From assembly GCA_041493205.1 (NCBI GenBank), contig JBGPYM010000191.1:1-6376 (forward strand): a stretch of DNA of 6,376 nt. The letters run 5' to 3'. Below are positions 4,298 to 6,376 of the stretch, one piece after another. A program made the translations under genes and the position numbers. Each line of letters starts with the position of its first letter. Within the stretch, counting starts at the first letter, position 1. The notes beneath the pieces were generated by a model that did no database searches, had not been told where the DNA came from, and was given only the letters and a program-made list of their open reading frames with translations. The DNA is from JBGPYM01 sp041493205. Its GTDB lineage: Bacteria; Bacteroidota; Ignavibacteria; UBA10030; UBA6906.

Positions 4298-5884
4298 ATG
4301 TCCGGCTCGCATGATTTCAGGCGGTCACAGCTCCGCACTCCGCACACGCGTTGGCTCCCCACAGCCATGCGTGTCCCGCCGCCCCTGGACATGTCCGCCG
4401 GCCGGCCGCCGATCTCCCGGCGTTATGCGCTCCTCATCAACCCCTTCTATCCCAAGGATCCGCACGCGAGCTTCGGGAAGCACGTGCTCACGCCGTCGCT
4501 TGCACTGACCAGCATCGCCGCCAGCACGCCCGACTCGTGGACCGTGAAATACTGGGACGAGAATCTGCTCCAGGGCCCCCCGCCGTGCGTGCCGTTTCCG
4601 GAAGTCGTCGGCATAACTGTTCACCTGACATTCGCCAAGCGTGCCTTCGCGCTGGCCGGGTGGTATCGGCAACGGGGGGCAAAAGTCATCCTGGGAGGGC
4701 TTCATGTCATGTCCTCCCCCGAAGAATGCGCCCCGCATGCCGACACCCTTGCCCTCGGTGAAGGGGTTCAGATCTGGGGAACGATTCTCCGGGATGTGGA
4801 GACCGGCCAGCTGCAGCCGACATATTCGGGCACATACATGAAGCCGTATCGCGACGACCCGCCACCCCGCCGCGATCTTGTCAAGCATAGGGAGTTCCTG
4901 ACCACCGCCAGCCTCATCGCCACACGTGGCTGCCATAGTCGGTGTGAATTCTGCTATCTCTCCACGCATGACCTCCATATCCCTTACCAATGCCGTGAAG
5001 TTTCCCAGATGGCGGATGAATTCGAGGCACACCGGCAGCCATATGCGGTGTTCGTCGACAACAACCTCGGGTCCAAGCCGGAGTACCTCCGGGCGTTATG
5101 CCGCGCTCTTCGCCCGCTGGACCGCATCTGGAGCGCCGCGGTCTCCATTGACGTGACCGAACGGCCCGACCTTATCCGCGAGATGGCGCTTGCCGGCTGC
5201 ACTGGCGTGTTCATTGGATTTGAGTCGCTCCATCCGGACAATATCACCGACTCCCGCAAGAAGAGTCCACGCCCGGAAGACTATGCGCGGCGTGTCGCGA
5301 TATTCCATGAGAACGGCATACAGGTCAACGGGAGCTTTGTCCTGGGATTTGACCACGATCGTGCGGACGTGTTTGAGCGCACGGTCGAATGGATTGAGGC
5401 AAACCGGCTCGAGTGCGCCACGTTCCATATTCTCACTCCCTATCCGGGAACCCCCCTTTATGACCGGATGGACGAACAAGGGAGGATCCTGCATAAGGAG
5501 TGGATGATGTACGACACGGGACACGTGGTCTTCCGGCCCAACCACATGACATGCGAGGAACTGGAGGCGGGGTATCAATGGTGTTACCGTCGGCTCTTTT
5601 CCCATGCCTCAATCTGGAAGCGGCGGCCAGCCCGTGCGTCGGCGGTCCCGCCCTACATTGCCATGTCCTATCTTTACAAAAAGTCGAATTGGCTCTGGTA
5701 CCTGCTCATCCGGTTTCGACTGACGGGATGGACGTGGCGACCCCTCGTGGCATTGACGCTCTGGCGGCATTTACGGTTTCGCAGAAGCCTGGCTCGAACG
5801 GTTAGCGCTGCTGCGGCACAGGGTACTCAGTCGTTCGAAGGGAACCGGCTCCGGGAGACGTCGTGGACTCTCAACGGCGTGTGA
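4298..5884 (+). CDS. Cobalamin-binding radical SAM protein, substrate unknown
   Basis: A 528-residue class B (B12-dependent) radical SAM enzyme, a group that includes many methyltransferases and ring-forming enzymes. Residues 1-41 are a Pro/Arg-rich leader. The cobalamin-binding Rossmann domain covers about 42-165: ALLINPFYP at 44-52, VVGITVHLTFAKRAF, ILGGLHVMSSPEE at 131-143 and ALGEG. The radical SAM barrel begins about 205; the [4Fe-4S] motif is CHSRCEFC with Cys212, Cys216 and Cys219. IGFESLHPDNI (306-316), NGSFVLGFD (344-352) and TPYPGTPLYDRM (380-391) are standard for this class. The C-terminal end, 452-497, is rich in Trp, Arg and aliphatic residues (SNWLWYLLIRFRLTGWTWRP) and may bind membrane. 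The start at 4298 is chosen because a purine-rich GGGGGA lies 5 nt before it and the longer GTG frame (4235) begins inside the promoter. No other biosynthesis genes surround it, so I cannot name the product. Confidence 0.93.
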   Translation: MSGSHDFRRSQLRTPHTRWLPTAMRVPPPLDMSAGRPPISRRYALLINPFYPKDPHASFGKHVLTPSLALTSIAASTPDSWTVKYWDENLLQGPPPCVPFPEVVGITVHLTFAKRAFALAGWYRQRGAKVILGGLHVMSSPEECAPHADTLALGEGVQIWGTILRDVETGQLQPTYSGTYMKPYRDDPPPRRDLVKHREFLTTASLIATRGCHSRCEFCYLSTHDLHIPYQCREVSQMADEFEAHRQPYAVFVDNNLGSKPEYLRALCRALRPLDRIWSAAVSIDVTERPDLIREMALAGCTGVFIGFESLHPDNITDSRKKSPRPEDYARRVAIFHENGIQVNGSFVLGFDHDRADVFERTVEWIEANRLECATFHILTPYPGTPLYDRMDEQGRILHKEWMMYDTGHVVFRPNHMTCEELEAGYQWCYRRLFSHASIWKRRPARASAVPPYIAMSYLYKKSNWLWYLLIRFRLTGWTWRPLVALTLWRHLRFRRSLARTVSAAAAQGTQSFEGNRLRETSWTLNGV

Positions 5885-6006
5885 GTCATCACTCCCATAC
5901 CGGGAACTCCGGCGGAGCGGCCCTCGTTATGCCTTCAGAGGAGGCACGAAACCGCCAAGCATTGATACCACGGTAACACTTCTGACCTCAATCCGGCGAG
6001 AATTCA

Positions 6007-6376
6007 GTGCATCTTCATGCCTTTTCCCACACCCCTTCCGCGAGACTCCTCCTTTTTCTCTCCCTGATCGCGCTTCTCTGTCTTGACCCGGCTGGTGGTG
6101 CCAGGGGACAGGAGAAGTATACACTGAGCGGGACCGTTAAAAATGCCGAGAACGGCGAGGCCCTTATCGGGGCCTCTGTTGTCGTGAAGGAACTCGGGAA
6201 CGTCGGCGCTCTCACCAACGCGTACGGCTTCTTTTCCCTCACAATCCCCGGCGGGCATTACACGCTCCTTGTGCAGTATGTGGGCTTCAAAGTCCTCTCC
6301 GATTCGATCGATCTCGCGCAGAATCGCACGTTCAATTTCGGCCTCACGCCGGAACCGATTATTATCGGCGAGGTAC
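6007..6376 (+). CDS. N-terminus of probable TonB-dependent receptor (carboxypeptidase-regulatory-like domain), 3'-truncated
   Basis: An open frame of 123 codons running off the right edge. GTG at 6007 is the only plausible start after the in-frame stop at 5983-5985; upstream there is only a weak GGCGAG. Residues 1 to about 32 look like a Sec signal peptide: Arg13, then LLLFLSLIALLCL, then small residues. From residue 38 (YTLSGTVKNAENGEALIGAS) through GALTNAYGFFSLTIPGGHYT to LLVQYVGFKV is a textbook carboxypeptidase-D regulatory-like beta-sandwich, as found at the N-terminus of SusC/RagA and other TonB-dependent receptors. The sequence EPIIIGEV at the edge is where such proteins pass into the plug domain. 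That would make it an outer-membrane importer, but the plug and barrel are outside the window, so another protein with this domain is possible. It is 122 bp from the radical SAM gene; I see no convincing promoter or terminator in the gap. Confidence 0.85.
   Translation, partial: MHLHAFSHTPSARLLLFLSLIALLCLDPAGGARGQEKYTLSGTVKNAENGEALIGASVVVKELGNVGALTNAYGFFSLTIPGGHYTLLVQYVGFKVLSDSIDLAQNRTFNFGLTPEPIIIGEV

Noticed and set aside
4325..5032. Antisense open frame of 235 codons inside the radical SAM gene
   Set aside because: The opposite strand encodes a clear B12-binding and radical SAM domain across the same bases. The antisense product has no recognisable motifs, and long antisense frames are expected in GC-rich genes.
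5096..5605. Antisense open frame of 169 codons in the radical SAM barrel
   Set aside because: Shadow of the conserved coding frame; no motifs or ribosome-binding site to support it.
5885..5960. Possible terminator after the radical SAM gene
   Set aside because: Only 4-5 bp stems can be drawn (CCGG-gaact-CCGG at the first, TGCCT/AGGCA at the second) and no run of T follows, so no supported intrinsic terminator.

Overview
The window looks like chromosomal DNA from a moderately GC-rich member of the Bacteroidota/Chlorobi/Ignavibacteria (FCB) assemblage. Three things point there: the start of an outer-membrane protein with a secreted carboxypeptidase-regulatory-like domain (the usual N-terminus of SusC/TonB-dependent receptors); one promoter that fits the Bacteroidota TTG / TAnnTTTG pattern; and HipS, HipT and STAS-like proteins that, as far as I remember, resemble versions common in that group. 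This placement is inference; no phylogenetic marker is present.

Layout. Bases 1-581 (+) hold the C-terminal two thirds of a polyphosphate kinase 2. It is followed after 39 bp by a small exported, C-terminally membrane-anchored protein of unknown function (621-1058), and then without a gap by a probable lipoprotein with a clan CD (clostripain/caspase-like) cysteine peptidase fold (1059-2231). Converging on it from the other strand is a damaged gene for a STAS-like protein (2180-2528, -). Its normal C-terminus survives in another reading frame, so the gene appears to have suffered an internal out-of-frame deletion.

Bases 2618-4090 (-) are a compact three-gene hipB-hipS-hipT toxin-antitoxin operon: Xre-type DNA-binding protein, separate HipA-N-terminal-like antitoxin, and Ser/Thr kinase toxin. 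The genes overlap by 14 and 4 nt. HipS has no tryptophan and the HipT Gly-rich loop reads S-I-Q, so this operon departs from the characterised E. coli O127 HipBST in both of the features used there for inhibition and autophosphorylation. The hipB promoter is near-consensus, sits under an imperfect palindrome covering the start codon, and appears to give a leaderless transcript.

Across an AT-rich 207-bp divergent intergenic region lies a cobalamin-binding radical SAM enzyme (4298-5884, +). Its sigma70-like promoter is followed at once by nested perfect palindromes, so it is probably under a dedicated repressor. The hipB and radical SAM -10 boxes sit in the same decamer, GCAGTATATT. The window ends inside a probable TonB-dependent receptor or related surface protein (6007 to the edge, +), which has a GTG start and a signal peptide.
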